Shown here piece by piece: positions 32,839-40,833 of a stretch of 41,720 nt of DNA (position 1 is its first letter; each line of letters starts with the position of its first letter). Source of the stretch: ZC4RG35 sp036375695 (GTDB lineage: Bacteria > Actinomycetota > Acidimicrobiia > Spongiisociales > ZC4RG35); contig DASVBU010000010.1 of assembly GCA_036375695.1 (NCBI GenBank), positions 1 to 41,720 of the forward strand, read 5' to 3'. A program made the position numbers and the translations under genes. The notes beneath the pieces are model-generated. The model was not told where the DNA came from. It ran no database searches and saw nothing but the letters and a program-made list of their open reading frames with translations.

Positions 32839-34041
32839 TCAGGTCAGCGGCGGGTCGGTGCCGGTGACATAGGTGCGGCCGAGCGGGCTGGTGAACCGGT
32901 GGCCACCGTCGGGAAGCCGCTCATAGCTCCAGCCCTTGTCCCGCATCATGTGGTGGTAGCGACACAGAGGACCGAGATTCCTGAGTGAGGTGGCCCCGCC
33001 CTTCGACCACGGCGTCAGATGGTCGAGGTCGGAGTCGGTTGCCGGCATGCGGCACCCGGGCCAGACACAGGTCGGGTAGTGGGCGCGGATGGTGCGCTTC
33101 ATCGCCCGGGTGGGACGCCGTCGCACGGTCCCGGTGGAGAGGACCTTGCCGTTCTCACTGAAGATGTACTCCCAATCGCAGTCCGCCTGGCTCTCGGCGA
33201 TCTTGCGGGCGATCTCGGCGGCCACGGGGCCGTAGCCCGGGATGTGCGCCGGGTCCTCGCTGAGCGCGGCAAGGGTGGCCAGGTCGACGACGAGGTGCAC
33301 CGTGGCCCGTCTGCCGGCGCCATCGGAGCGCAACAGCAGATCGCAGGCGACGTCGGCGCGGACCTGGTCGGCGGTGCGGGGGTCATGAGCGGTCTTGGCC
33401 CGGCGGGCGAGATACCCGACCCGGTCACGGATGCCCACGGCCACGGACAGATCGATGTTGAAGACATGGAGGTTGGCGGTGCCGTCGGTATTGGCGTCGA
33501 CCACGAGCCGTCGCTCCTCCAGCCCGGCCTTCCGCTCCTCTGCGGTCTCCCGTGGGGTGAGTGTCAACCGGAGTCTGTGGATCCGGGATCGCAGCTGGCC
33601 CGTGGTCAGCCGCGGCGCCTCGGGGAGGATCCGGGACACCAGATCGCTGGCGGTGTCGTCAGGCAGCGCACGGACGCCCTCGATGATGACCCGGGCCTCG
33701 CGCAGACCGATCCGCCCTTCGTCGAGCAGGGAGTGAACCTCGGGGAACCGGGCCAGATCGATGGCGAAGTCGACTTCGGTCTCGGCAGCGCGACGGGTGA
33801 GACGATGGGCTGCAGCGATCTCCGCGGCCACCAGATCACGATCACCGGAGAACACGGCCAACAGTCCGGCGACGTCGGCGTAGAACTGCGCCTGATGGTG
33901 GGCGACCATAGCGGCGTGGGCCAGCGACGACTCGACCAGTCCGTATCCCCACTCGTCGGAGATCAGAACGTGATCCTCGACCGGCGGCTCCCCCGCTTCG
34001 AGTCCCGATCCGGTTCCTCTCTGCACCGTATCGGAGAACAT
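32839..34041 (-). CDS. DUF222 / 13E12-repeat family HNH endonuclease
   Basis: A 400-residue protein: DUF222 (13E12) helical region over roughly residues 25-290, then a C-terminal HNH domain with zinc-type cysteines and catalytic His: 'CVWPGCRMPATDSDLDHLTP', 'GGATSLRNLGPLCRYHHMMR'. These genes are common and often multicopy in actinobacteria; they are suspected homing-type nucleases, function unproven. I start at ATG 34041 rather than GTG 34071 because a near-consensus promoter (TTGAAA 34078-34073, 18 nt, CATAAT 34054-34049) overlaps the GTG and lies 7 nt before ATG 34041. An SOS-box-like palindrome covers that ATG. Confidence 0.85.
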   Translation of the reverse strand: MFSDTVQRGTGSGLEAGEPPVEDHVLISDEWGYGLVESSLAHAAMVAHHQAQFYADVAGLLAVFSGDRDLVAAEIAAAHRLTRRAAETEVDFAIDLARFPEVHSLLDEGRIGLREARVIIEGVRALPDDTASDLVSRILPEAPRLTTGQLRSRIHRLRLTLTPRETAEERKAGLEERRLVVDANTDGTANLHVFNIDLSVAVGIRDRVGYLARRAKTAHDPRTADQVRADVACDLLLRSDGAGRRATVHLVVDLATLAALSEDPAHIPGYGPVAAEIARKIAESQADCDWEYIFSENGKVLSTGTVRRRPTRAMKRTIRAHYPTCVWPGCRMPATDSDLDHLTPWSKGGATSLRNLGPLCRYHHMMRDKGWSYERLPDGGHRFTSPLGRTYVTGTDPPLT

Positions 34042-34048
34042 ATGTTCG
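34036..34048 (-). promoter_or_regulatory. LexA/SOS-box-like palindrome on the HNH start codon
   Basis: On the minus strand CGAACATATGTTC, containing the perfect palindrome GAACATATGTTC (34036-34047). It agrees with the Gram-positive LexA consensus CGAACRNRYGTTYC at every position except the last (T). It lies between the -10 box and the first codons, where LexA binding would block initiation. Confidence 0.55.
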
Positions 34049-34163
34049 ATTATGCCACACGACTCTGACACATTTCAAGTGTTTCAACGCTATCTCACGA
34101 TAGTTCACGCTCTATCGATATATTCCTTGACAGGAATATGATGACCTGCTTACCTGGCACACG
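34042..34163. promoter_or_regulatory. HNH / arsR-type divergent region, AT-rich, two promoters
   Basis: Minus promoter: TTGAAA (34078-34073), 18 nt, CATAAT (34054-34049). Plus promoter: TTGACA (34127-34132), 18 nt, TACCTG (34151-34156), 7 nt before TTG 34164. Further short palindromes lie between: CTATC-4-GATAG near 34091-34104 and TATCGATA at 34113-34120. The stretch is clearly richer in A/T than its surroundings. Confidence 0.55.
34120..34139 (+). promoter_or_regulatory. Inverted repeat enclosing the -35 of the ArsR-type gene
   Basis: ATATTCC (34120-34126) and GGAATAT (34133-34139) are perfect 7-bp arms whose 6-nt spacer is exactly the -35 hexamer TTGACA (34127-34132). A dimeric repressor bound here would cover the promoter; the adjacent ArsR-type protein is the natural candidate. 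Confidence 0.6.
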
Positions 34164-34490
34164 TTGGAAGCAGCCGTGTTCAGCGCCTTGGGTGAGCCGG
34201 GGAGACTCCGCATCGTGGAACTGCTGCGACGCCGCCCGCATGCGGTCGGCGAGATCGTGGAGCGTCTCGGCATGCGGCAGCCACAGGTGTCGAAGCACCT
34301 CAAGGTGCTGGCACAGGCAGGTCTGGTCCGGGTGCAACCCCGGGCCCGACACCGGATCTATCACCTGGAAGCCACTGCGTTCGAAGAGATGCGGGACTGG
34401 GTCGACTCGTTCGAGGAACTCTGGGAGACCCGTCTCGACTCGCTCGGTCGCTATCTCGTGGAGCAGGAAGAAGAGGAGAAGGAACCGTGA
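34164..34490 (+). CDS. ArsR-family transcriptional regulator
   Basis: A 108-residue winged-helix repressor: 'ALGEPGRLRIVELLRRRPHA', recognition helix 'RQPQVSKHLKVLAQAGLVRV' and wing 'PRARHRIYHLEA'. It lacks the CxC metal motif of arsenic or zinc sensors, as expected for the branch paired with SRPBCC proteins. TTG 34164 lies 7 nt after the -10; the conserved helix starts within 10 residues. The SRPBCC gene overlaps its stop, so it probably represses its own two-gene operon through the repeat at 34120-34139. Confidence 0.88.
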   Translation: MEAAVFSALGEPGRLRIVELLRRRPHAVGEIVERLGMRQPQVSKHLKVLAQAGLVRVQPRARHRIYHLEATAFEEMRDWVDSFEELWETRLDSLGRYLVEQEEEEKEP

Positions 34491-34978
34491 TGGCGTTGCT
34501 CAAGAAGAAGAACAAGGAAATCGTCCTGGAGCGGTCCTACGCCGCCCCCGTCGAGACGGTCTGGAAGGCCTGGACCGAGGCCGACCGTCTCAGCAAGTGG
34601 TGGGGCCCGGAGAAGACGAAGGTGACCGACTGCGAGGTCGACCTCCGAATCGGCGGGCGTCTCTACGTCGTCACCGAGGCGACGGAGGAGATGGGCAAGT
34701 ACGCGGGGACCCGCTGGCCGATGGAGGGCACGTTCACCCGGATCGAACCGACCAGCGGCCTCACCTACGATGCCCGGTCGTGGCAGGAGGGCGACGAGGA
34801 GGGGACGATGATCCATCACACCAACGACGTCACTCTCACCAGCGAAGGCGACAAGACCCACGTCCGTCTCCACGTCACCATCACCCAGATCGGGCCCAAG
34901 GCGAAGCTCGCCGCCTTCGGGATGAAGTGGGGTTACAAGTCGCAGCTCGACGCCCTGGAGGAGGTCCTGGCGTCCTAG
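34490..34978 (+). CDS. SRPBCC (AHSA1-like) domain protein
   Basis: A 162-residue START-like fold protein: 'ERSYAAPVETVWKAWTEADR', 'LSKWWGPEKTKVTDCEVDLR', 'GGRLYV', 'GTFTRIEPTSGLTYDARSW' and a long C-terminal helix 'WGYKSQLDALEEVL'. AHSA1-like proteins bind hydrophobic ligands, and their genes are regularly paired with small ArsR regulators; the ligand is unknown. ATG 34490 shares its first base with the arsR TGA and has AGAAGGA 6 nt upstream, better spaced than GTG 34487. Its TAG overlaps the stop of the convergent adenosine deaminase gene in a shared CTAG. Confidence 0.87.
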   Translation: MALLKKKNKEIVLERSYAAPVETVWKAWTEADRLSKWWGPEKTKVTDCEVDLRIGGRLYVVTEATEEMGKYAGTRWPMEGTFTRIEPTSGLTYDARSWQEGDEEGTMIHHTNDVTLTSEGDKTHVRLHVTITQIGPKAKLAAFGMKWGYKSQLDALEEVLAS

Positions 34979-35964
34979 CCGGCGACGGAGCCGAGAAGCT
35001 CGGCCTTCGCCTCGGTGGGGAGGAACGACGACTCGATGGAGTTGCGGGCCAGGGTCGCCAACTCCTCCTCACCGAAGGCGAAGGCATCCACCAGGCCCAG
35101 GTAGTTGTCGCCGACGTACCCGCCGAAGTAGGCGGGGTCGTCCGAGTTGACCGACACCAGGAGCCCCGCCTCCATCATCCTCGGCAGGGGGTGGTCCTCG
35201 AGCCGGTCCACCACCTTGAGGGCGACGTTGGACAGCGGACACACCGTCAACGGCACCCGGTCCCTCACCAGCCGCGCCACCAGGTCGGGGTCCTCCAGAC
35301 TGCGGACACCGTGGTCGATGCGCTCGGCGCCGAGGATGTCCAACGCGTTCCACACGTACTCGGGCGGGCCCTCCTCCCCTGCATGCGCCACCGCCCGGAG
35401 ACCCAGTGATCGGGCGATCTCGTACGCCTCGACGAACAACTCCGGGGGATAGCCCACCTCGGAGGAGTCGAGACCAACGGCGATCACGCCCTCCAGATGG
35501 GGCTCGGCCGCCCGGATCGTCGCCACCGCCTCCTCGGCCGGGAGGTGGCGGAGGAAGCAGAGAATCAGGTCGACGCTGAGACCGTGACGCCTCTCGGCGT
35601 CGGCGATGGCGTCCCGAAAGCCGCCCATGAACACCTCGAACCCGATGCCCCGCCCGGTGTGGGTCTGGGGATCGAAGAAGATCTCGGCCCGCCGGACCCC
35701 GTCGGCCGCGGCCCGGTCGAGATAGGCGGTCATCAGGTCGTAGAAGTCGTTCGGCGTCTGGAGGACGGCGGCGCCCTGGTAGTAGATGTCGAGAAAGGAT
35801 TGGAGGTCGGTGAACCGGTAGGCGGCCTTCACCTCTTCGACCGTCCGGAACGGCAGCTCGACCCCGTTCCGGGCCGCCATCTCGAACATCATCTCCGGCT
35901 CCAGCGTGCCCTCGATGTGGATGTGGAGCTCGGCTTTGGGGAGGCTGGCGACGGGGTCGGTCAC
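34975..35964 (-). CDS. add: Adenosine deaminase family protein
   Basis: A 329-residue metal-dependent deaminase of the adenosine/adenine deaminase fold. Metal and catalytic motifs: His14-x-His16 in 'AELHIHIEG', 'AVAHAGEE' (His, Glu), 'RIDHGV' and 'SVNSDDPAYFGG' (Asp pair). 'LPKAELHIHIEGTLEPEMMF' is typical of the family start. It would convert adenosine to inosine (or adenine to hypoxanthine; the branches are hard to tell apart by eye). GTG 35964 overlaps the TGA of the molybdenum subunit gene (GTGA), making it the last gene of a purine-catabolic operon. Confidence 0.88.
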   Translation of the reverse strand: MTDPVASLPKAELHIHIEGTLEPEMMFEMAARNGVELPFRTVEEVKAAYRFTDLQSFLDIYYQGAAVLQTPNDFYDLMTAYLDRAAADGVRRAEIFFDPQTHTGRGIGFEVFMGGFRDAIADAERRHGLSVDLILCFLRHLPAEEAVATIRAAEPHLEGVIAVGLDSSEVGYPPELFVEAYEIARSLGLRAVAHAGEEGPPEYVWNALDILGAERIDHGVRSLEDPDLVARLVRDRVPLTVCPLSNVALKVVDRLEDHPLPRMMEAGLLVSVNSDDPAYFGGYVGDNYLGLVDAFAFGEEELATLARNSIESSFLPTEAKAELLGSVAG

Positions 35965-38168
35965 AGGGCGATGTCCTCCGGCCTCACGGGGACCCGGTTG
36001 AGATCCTTCCCGATGGCGTTTCGGATCGCCGCCGCCACGGCGGCGGTGGAGGAGATCGTCGGCGGCTCCCCCACGCCTTTCGCCCCGAATGGCCCCCACG
36101 ACCCGTCCTGCTCGATGAGGAGCATCTCCACCTCGGGCGCATCGAGGATCGTGGGGAGCAGGTAGTCGGTGAAGTTCGGGTTCCGGATCACACCCTGGTC
36201 GATGACGAGCTCCTCCATCACCGCCAGACCGACACCCTGGAGGATCCCGCCCTCGATCTGGCCCCGCACCGACACCGGGTTCAGGGCCTTGCCCACGTCC
36301 TGGGCGGTGTCGACTCGGACCACGCGCACCAGGCCCAACTCGGGGTCGACGTCGACGACGGCCCGGTGGGCGGCGACGGCGAAGTCGGCGTGGATCACGC
36401 CGTGGCCGTGCTCGTCGGGCCCGGTCGTCGGCGGGTGGCGGAAGGTGTAGGTCTCCTCCCAGCCCTCGGTCACGAGTCGACTCATCGGGACGATCAGCTC
36501 ACCGGCCCGGTAGACGCCCCGGTCATCGAGGTCGTCGCCACCGTGACGCTCCAGGATCCGGTCGCGGAGACGGGTCGACGCCTCGAGCACCGCGCCCCCC
36601 GAAACCTGGGTCTGGCGGGATGCCGACGTGGAGCCGGCGGAGTCGATACGCGAGGTGTCGACATGGCGCACCACCGCGCGGGAGACGCCCAGGGCGGTGC
36701 GCGCGATCTGGGCCAGCACGGTGACCAGTCCCTGGCCGACCTCGATGGCGGCGGTCTCGACGACCGCGCCGTCGTCGGTGAGCCGGACCCGGGCCTGGGC
36801 GTAGTCGTCGGATCCCTCGGAGAAGCCGAGGTTCTTGATGCCGACGGCGTACCCGATGCCCCGGACCAGATGCGACCGCTCCGTGGTCAGCCCGCTCCCG
36901 CCGGGGAGGATCGGGTCCACGCCGTCCGGAAGCGGTATCGCGGCCAGCGAGTCGATGACCTCGGCCACCGGCAGAGGCGTCTCGATCACCTGCAGGGTGG
37001 TGGGCATGCGGTCGCCCGTCGCCAGGGCATTGCGACGCCTCACCTCCAACGGGTCCAGCCCCAGAGCCGCGGCCAGCTTGTCCATCTGCGACTCGTAGCC
37101 GAAGTTGGACTGGACGGCGCCGAAGCCGCGCATGGCACCGCAGGGCGGGTTGTTGGTCTTGACACCGACTCCCTCGACGTGGACCGAGTCGACCCGGTAG
37201 GGCCCGACGGCGAAGTAGCAGGCATTGGCGAGGACGGCCGAGGTGGTGGACGCGTAAGCCCCGCCGTCGACGAGGATCCGGGCCTCGACCCGGACCAGCC
37301 TCCCGTCGTTGGTGGCGTGATGCCGGTACCACATGCGGGCGGGGTGGCGATGGACGTGGCCGGTGAAGGACTCCGACCGCTGATAGACCATCTTCACCGG
37401 CTTGCCGGTGTGGAGGGCGAGCATGCAGAGATGGATGTGGAGATTGACGTCCTCCCGCGCGCCGAACGCCCCGCCGATCCCGGCGGGATGGCAGCGGACC
37501 TGCTCGGGGCGCAGACCCAGGCTCTCCACAACCTGGGCCTGATCGGCGTGGACGAACTGGCTGGTGGCGTAGAGGTCGACACCGCCGGCCCCGTCGGGCA
37601 CGGCGAGGCCGGCCTCGGTCCCGAGGGGTGCCTGGTCCTGGGTGCCCACCTCGTAGTAGCCCTCGACCACGACGTCTCCGGTGACGTCCTGGTCGCCCGT
37701 GCGGATCTCGATGCGGCGGAACACCGAGTCGGCGCGGTCGGCCTCCTCCGGGTCGACCAGGGGAGGCAGGACCTCGTACTCCACGACGACGGCTTCGGCG
37801 GCGCGACGGGCGGTGTCGGGATCCTCGGCCGCGACGACTGCCACGGGCTCGCCCCAGTAGCTCACTTCGTCGGCGGCCAGTACGGGCTGGTCCCGGTGCT
37901 CGAGACCGAACCTCCCGGGCCCGGGGACGTCTTCGGCGGTGAGGACCGCGTGGACCCCGCCGATGGACAGCGCCGGGGCGACGTCGATGGAGACGATGCG
38001 CGCCCGGGGATGAGGGCTGCGGGTGGTGGCGCCCCAGAGCATCCCCTCGGCCCAGAGGTCCTGGGCGTATTGGAACTCCCCTTTCAACTTGGGGACGCCG
38101 TCTGGACGCAGTGGCGAGTCGCCCACGCCGGAGGGGACGACCCGACGGGTGCGGGTGGGGGCGGTCAT
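35961..38168 (-). CDS. Xanthine dehydrogenase-family molybdenum-binding subunit
   Basis: A 735-residue large subunit of the xanthine dehydrogenase/CO dehydrogenase superfamily. Visible: 'GEFQYAQDLWAEGMLWG' and 'AVLTAEDVPG' (a/b hammerhead), 'GGAFGAREDV' and 'AMRGFGAVQ' (cofactor binding), 'EVGQGLVTVLAQIA', and the catalytic glutamate at about 701 in 'GAKGVGEPP'. No Cys is seen in the CO-dehydrogenase active-site position, so a purine or aldehyde hydroxylase fits better. Neighbours (8-oxoguanine deaminase, adenosine deaminase) point to hypoxanthine/xanthine oxidation. It needs a molybdopterin cofactor. The start overlaps the Fe-S subunit stop. Confidence 0.9.
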   Translation of the reverse strand: MTAPTRTRRVVPSGVGDSPLRPDGVPKLKGEFQYAQDLWAEGMLWGATTRSPHPRARIVSIDVAPALSIGGVHAVLTAEDVPGPGRFGLEHRDQPVLAADEVSYWGEPVAVVAAEDPDTARRAAEAVVVEYEVLPPLVDPEEADRADSVFRRIEIRTGDQDVTGDVVVEGYYEVGTQDQAPLGTEAGLAVPDGAGGVDLYATSQFVHADQAQVVESLGLRPEQVRCHPAGIGGAFGAREDVNLHIHLCMLALHTGKPVKMVYQRSESFTGHVHRHPARMWYRHHATNDGRLVRVEARILVDGGAYASTTSAVLANACYFAVGPYRVDSVHVEGVGVKTNNPPCGAMRGFGAVQSNFGYESQMDKLAAALGLDPLEVRRRNALATGDRMPTTLQVIETPLPVAEVIDSLAAIPLPDGVDPILPGGSGLTTERSHLVRGIGYAVGIKNLGFSEGSDDYAQARVRLTDDGAVVETAAIEVGQGLVTVLAQIARTALGVSRAVVRHVDTSRIDSAGSTSASRQTQVSGGAVLEASTRLRDRILERHGGDDLDDRGVYRAGELIVPMSRLVTEGWEETYTFRHPPTTGPDEHGHGVIHADFAVAAHRAVVDVDPELGLVRVVRVDTAQDVGKALNPVSVRGQIEGGILQGVGLAVMEELVIDQGVIRNPNFTDYLLPTILDAPEVEMLLIEQDGSWGPFGAKGVGEPPTISSTAAVAAAIRNAIGKDLNRVPVRPEDIAL

Positions 38169-38632
38169 CCCTCACCCCCGGCCAGGGACTCGAGGGCCCG
38201 GATGATGGCGCCGTATCCGGTGCAGCGGCAGATGTTCCCCGCCAGCGCCTCCTTGATCTCGATGCGGGTGGGCCGGGGGTTGACCCGGAACAACTCGGTG
38301 GCGGCGACCACGATTCCCGGGGTGCAGAAGCCGCATTGCACGGCGCCGGTGCGGAGCATGGCCTCCTGGACCTGGTTCAGCCCCTCGGCGGACATCCACT
38401 CCACGGTGGTGACCTCGGATCCCTCGGCGTCGGCCGCCATCACCAGACACGAGCACACCACCTCGCCGTCGAGGACCACCGAGCACGAGCCACACTCACC
38501 CTGGGCGCACGCGCTCTTCGACCCGAACAGACTCAGCTCGTCACGGAGCACGTCGAGGAGGCTGGTCGGGCCCGCGACCCGGGCGCTGACCTCCTCGCCG
38601 TTGAGACGGAACTCGACTATCACCGCAGACAC
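38165..38632 (-). CDS. 2Fe-2S subunit of the molybdenum hydroxylase
   Basis: A 155-residue electron-transfer subunit with two [2Fe-2S] sites: plant-ferredoxin type 'CAQGECGSCSVVLDGEVVCS' and the helical-domain pair 'QCGFCTPG' and 'NICRCTGYG'. All eight cysteines are present and the length is normal. It passes electrons from the molybdenum subunit to the FAD subunit. GTG 38632 lies within the 3' end of the FAD-subunit gene (13-nt overlap); its stop overlaps the molybdenum-subunit start. Confidence 0.93.
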   Translation of the reverse strand: MSAVIVEFRLNGEEVSARVAGPTSLLDVLRDELSLFGSKSACAQGECGSCSVVLDGEVVCSCLVMAADAEGSEVTTVEWMSAEGLNQVQEAMLRTGAVQCGFCTPGIVVAATELFRVNPRPTRIEIKEALAGNICRCTGYGAIIRALESLAGGEG

Positions 38633-39414
38633 CTCTCCAGCAGACGACGGGCCAGGACCCCCGCGGCGTGACGGCGGTACTCCTCGGTGGACCGGTGGTC
38701 GGTGATGGGGCGGACGCCCTCGGATACCAGACGGGCGAACTCGGCCAGCGCAGCTTCGGATGGGGAAGGCTCTGCGGAGATCATCTCCTCCGCGGCGGGG
38801 ACCCGGAGTGGCGTCGGCCCGACCGATCCCAGTGCCACCGTGGTCCGGCCGTCATGATCACGGGTGACCACGCAGCAGACCGTGGCGATGACCATGGCGT
38901 TGCGAACGCCCACCTTGCCGAACTCGTGTCGCTCCGGGAGACGCTCCGGGAGGACGACCGCGGTGACCAGTTCGCCGGGCTGGAGGCAGTTCTGCTTCGG
39001 ACCGGTGAAGAAGTCGCTCCACGGCACCAGCCGACGGCCCGACGTCGAAGCGATCTCGATAGAGGCGTCCACTGCGGCGAGGAATGGATGGCCGTCACCC
39101 GCCGGGCTGGCGGTGCCGAGGTTGCCGCCGATGGTGCCGGCGTTGCGGATCTGTGGCGACCCGACGGTCCGGGCGGCCTGGGCATAAGCCTTGGGACCCT
39201 CACGCTCCACCCGCCGCCAGTTGACCCCCGACCCGACGCGGTTCCCGTCCCACTCCTTCAGCTCGGCGACCCGGCGCAGACCGACCACGGTCTCGGGCCG
39301 GCGCCGGCCGAAGTTGACCTCGACCATGAGGTCGGTCCCACCGGCCAGGGGGGTGGCGCCGTCGGCGGCGGCTGCGAGCGCTTCGTCGAGAGTTGTGGGG
39401 TGAAACGCCTGCAC
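38620..39414 (-). CDS. FAD-binding subunit of the molybdenum hydroxylase
   Basis: A 264-residue FAD subunit (XdhB/CoxM type): 'PLAGGTDLMVEVNFGRRRPE' pyrophosphate loop, 'RNAGTIGGNLGTASPAGDGH' second FAD motif and a C-terminal CO_deh_flav_C domain from about 160. It hands electrons to NAD or another acceptor. Order FAD - FeS - Mo matches one common layout. GTG 39414 has TAAGTT (39431-39426) 11 nt upstream in the 24-nt gap after the deaminase gene, so a secondary promoter is possible. Confidence 0.9.
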   Translation of the reverse strand: MQAFHPTTLDEALAAAADGATPLAGGTDLMVEVNFGRRRPETVVGLRRVAELKEWDGNRVGSGVNWRRVEREGPKAYAQAARTVGSPQIRNAGTIGGNLGTASPAGDGHPFLAAVDASIEIASTSGRRLVPWSDFFTGPKQNCLQPGELVTAVVLPERLPERHEFGKVGVRNAMVIATVCCVVTRDHDGRTTVALGSVGPTPLRVPAAEEMISAEPSPSEAALAEFARLVSEGVRPITDHRSTEEYRRHAAGVLARRLLERCLR

Positions 39415-39438
39415 GTTGACGGGGCAACTTAGTCGTGA

Positions 39439-40797
39439 CTAGCCGACCAGTGCCCTCGCCAGACGATTGTGCTCCGTCACCAGCGACGGGAGGTCCACGC
39501 CGACCACCTGACCCGAGGTGACCAACGGCCGGCCGTGGACCCAGGAGTGGTCGACCCGCACCGGGGTGCACATCACCACGGCGGCCACCGGGTCGTGCAG
39601 GGCCCCGGCGTACTCGACCCGGTCGAGATCGATGGCGACGATGTCGGCCGCGTATCCGGGAGCGAGCCTCCCCAGTTCGGATCGGCCGAGGACCCGGGCG
39701 CCCCCCGCAGTCGCCAACTCCAGGGCCTGGCGGGCGGTGATCTGCGGGCCCTCCCCGATTCCCGGCGACACGGCGAGACGGTTGAGCAGCAGCGCCTGAC
39801 GGGCCTCGGCGAGGAGATGGGACGAGTCGTTCGATGCCGATCCGTCGACGCCCAGACCGACCGGGACGCCGGCCCCGAGGTAACGGCTCACCGGGGCGAT
39901 ACCGGAGGCGAGACGCATGTTGGAGGTCGGGCAGTGGGCGACACCGGTGCCGAAGGAGCCCATCCGCGCCACCTCGTCGTCGGCGACGTGGACGGCATGG
40001 GCGTACCAGACGTCCTCGCCCACCCACCCGAGGTGCTCCATGTGCTCGACGGGGCGGCGTCCGAACCGCTCCAGGCAGAACTCCTCCTCGTCGGCGGTCT
40101 CGGCGAGATGGGTGTGGAGCCGCACGCCCAGGCTGCGCGCCAGCTCCGACGCCCGGCTCATCAGCTCGTTGGTGACCGAGAACGGTGAGCACGGTGCGAT
40201 CACCACCCGGCGCAGCGAGCCCGGCGAAGGATCGTGGAAGCGCCCCACTGCCTCCTGGGAGTCGGCGAGGATGACGTCCTCGTTCTCGACCACGGAGTCC
40301 GGTGGCAGGCCACCCTCCGACTCGCCGAGGCTCATCGAGCCGCGGGATGCCTCGAAGCGGATGTTCAGACCCTCGGCACCGGCGAACTGGTCGGCGACCG
40401 AGGACCCGTTGGGCCACAGGTAGTGATGGTCGAAGACGGTGGTGGCACCGGACAGCGCCGACTCGACCAGACCGAGACGTGTCGACACGCGGACGTGGTC
40501 CGGGGTCATCCGCGCCCACACCGGGTACAACGAGCGGAGCCACCCGAACAGCCCCTGGTCCTGGCCCGGCGGGTAGACGCGGGTCAGGGTCTGGTAGAGG
40601 TGGTGGTGGGTGTTGATCAGCCCGGGCATCACCAGGTGCCCATCGAGGTCGACGACGTCGTCGGCGGTCCCGGGGAGCTCGGACGTCGCCCCCACCGCGA
40701 CGATCCAGCCGTCCTCGGCGTAGACACCGCCGTCGGCGATCTCCCGGCCGTCCATGGTGACCACCACGGCGGCATTGCGGAGCAGGAGCGACGTCAC
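39439..40797 (-). CDS. 8-oxoguanine deaminase-like amidohydrolase
   Basis: A 452-residue TRZ/ATZ-type amidohydrolase. The pattern 'INTHHHLYQTLTRVYPP', 'LFGWLRSLYPVWARM' and 'DHHYLWPNGS' fits the 8-oxoguanine deaminase group (8-oxoguanine to urate plus ammonia), related to guanine and hydroxyatrazine deaminases. Metal and catalytic residues: HHH near 62-64, 'HTHLAE', 'WYAHAVHV', 'AHCPTSNMRLASG' and 'GLGVDGSASND'. GTG 40797 has TAGCGT (40811-40806) 8 nt upstream. It precedes the molybdenum hydroxylase genes on the same strand, a sensible partner since both routes end in urate. Confidence 0.87.
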   Translation of the reverse strand: MTSLLLRNAAVVVTMDGREIADGGVYAEDGWIVAVGATSELPGTADDVVDLDGHLVMPGLINTHHHLYQTLTRVYPPGQDQGLFGWLRSLYPVWARMTPDHVRVSTRLGLVESALSGATTVFDHHYLWPNGSSVADQFAGAEGLNIRFEASRGSMSLGESEGGLPPDSVVENEDVILADSQEAVGRFHDPSPGSLRRVVIAPCSPFSVTNELMSRASELARSLGVRLHTHLAETADEEEFCLERFGRRPVEHMEHLGWVGEDVWYAHAVHVADDEVARMGSFGTGVAHCPTSNMRLASGIAPVSRYLGAGVPVGLGVDGSASNDSSHLLAEARQALLLNRLAVSPGIGEGPQITARQALELATAGGARVLGRSELGRLAPGYAADIVAIDLDRVEYAGALHDPVAAVVMCTPVRVDHSWVHGRPLVTSGQVVGVDLPSLVTEHNRLARALVG

Positions 40798-40833
40798 GGG
40801 CCCGAACGCTAACGCCCTCCTAGAGTCGCACCC
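40798..40833. promoter_or_regulatory. Back-to-back leaderless promoters, deaminase / lyase
   Basis: Only 36 bp separate the two start codons. Minus: TAGCGT (40811-40806), 8 nt before GTG 40797. Plus: TAGAGT (40821-40826), 7 nt before ATG 40834. The two -10 boxes are 9 bp apart, so the two polymerases should compete. Confidence 0.5.

Noticed and set aside
34042..34071. GTG 34071 as the start of the HNH gene
   Set aside because: The GTG overlaps the spacer of a near-consensus promoter, has no ribosome site and adds ten unconserved residues; ATG 34041 is 7 nt after the -10.
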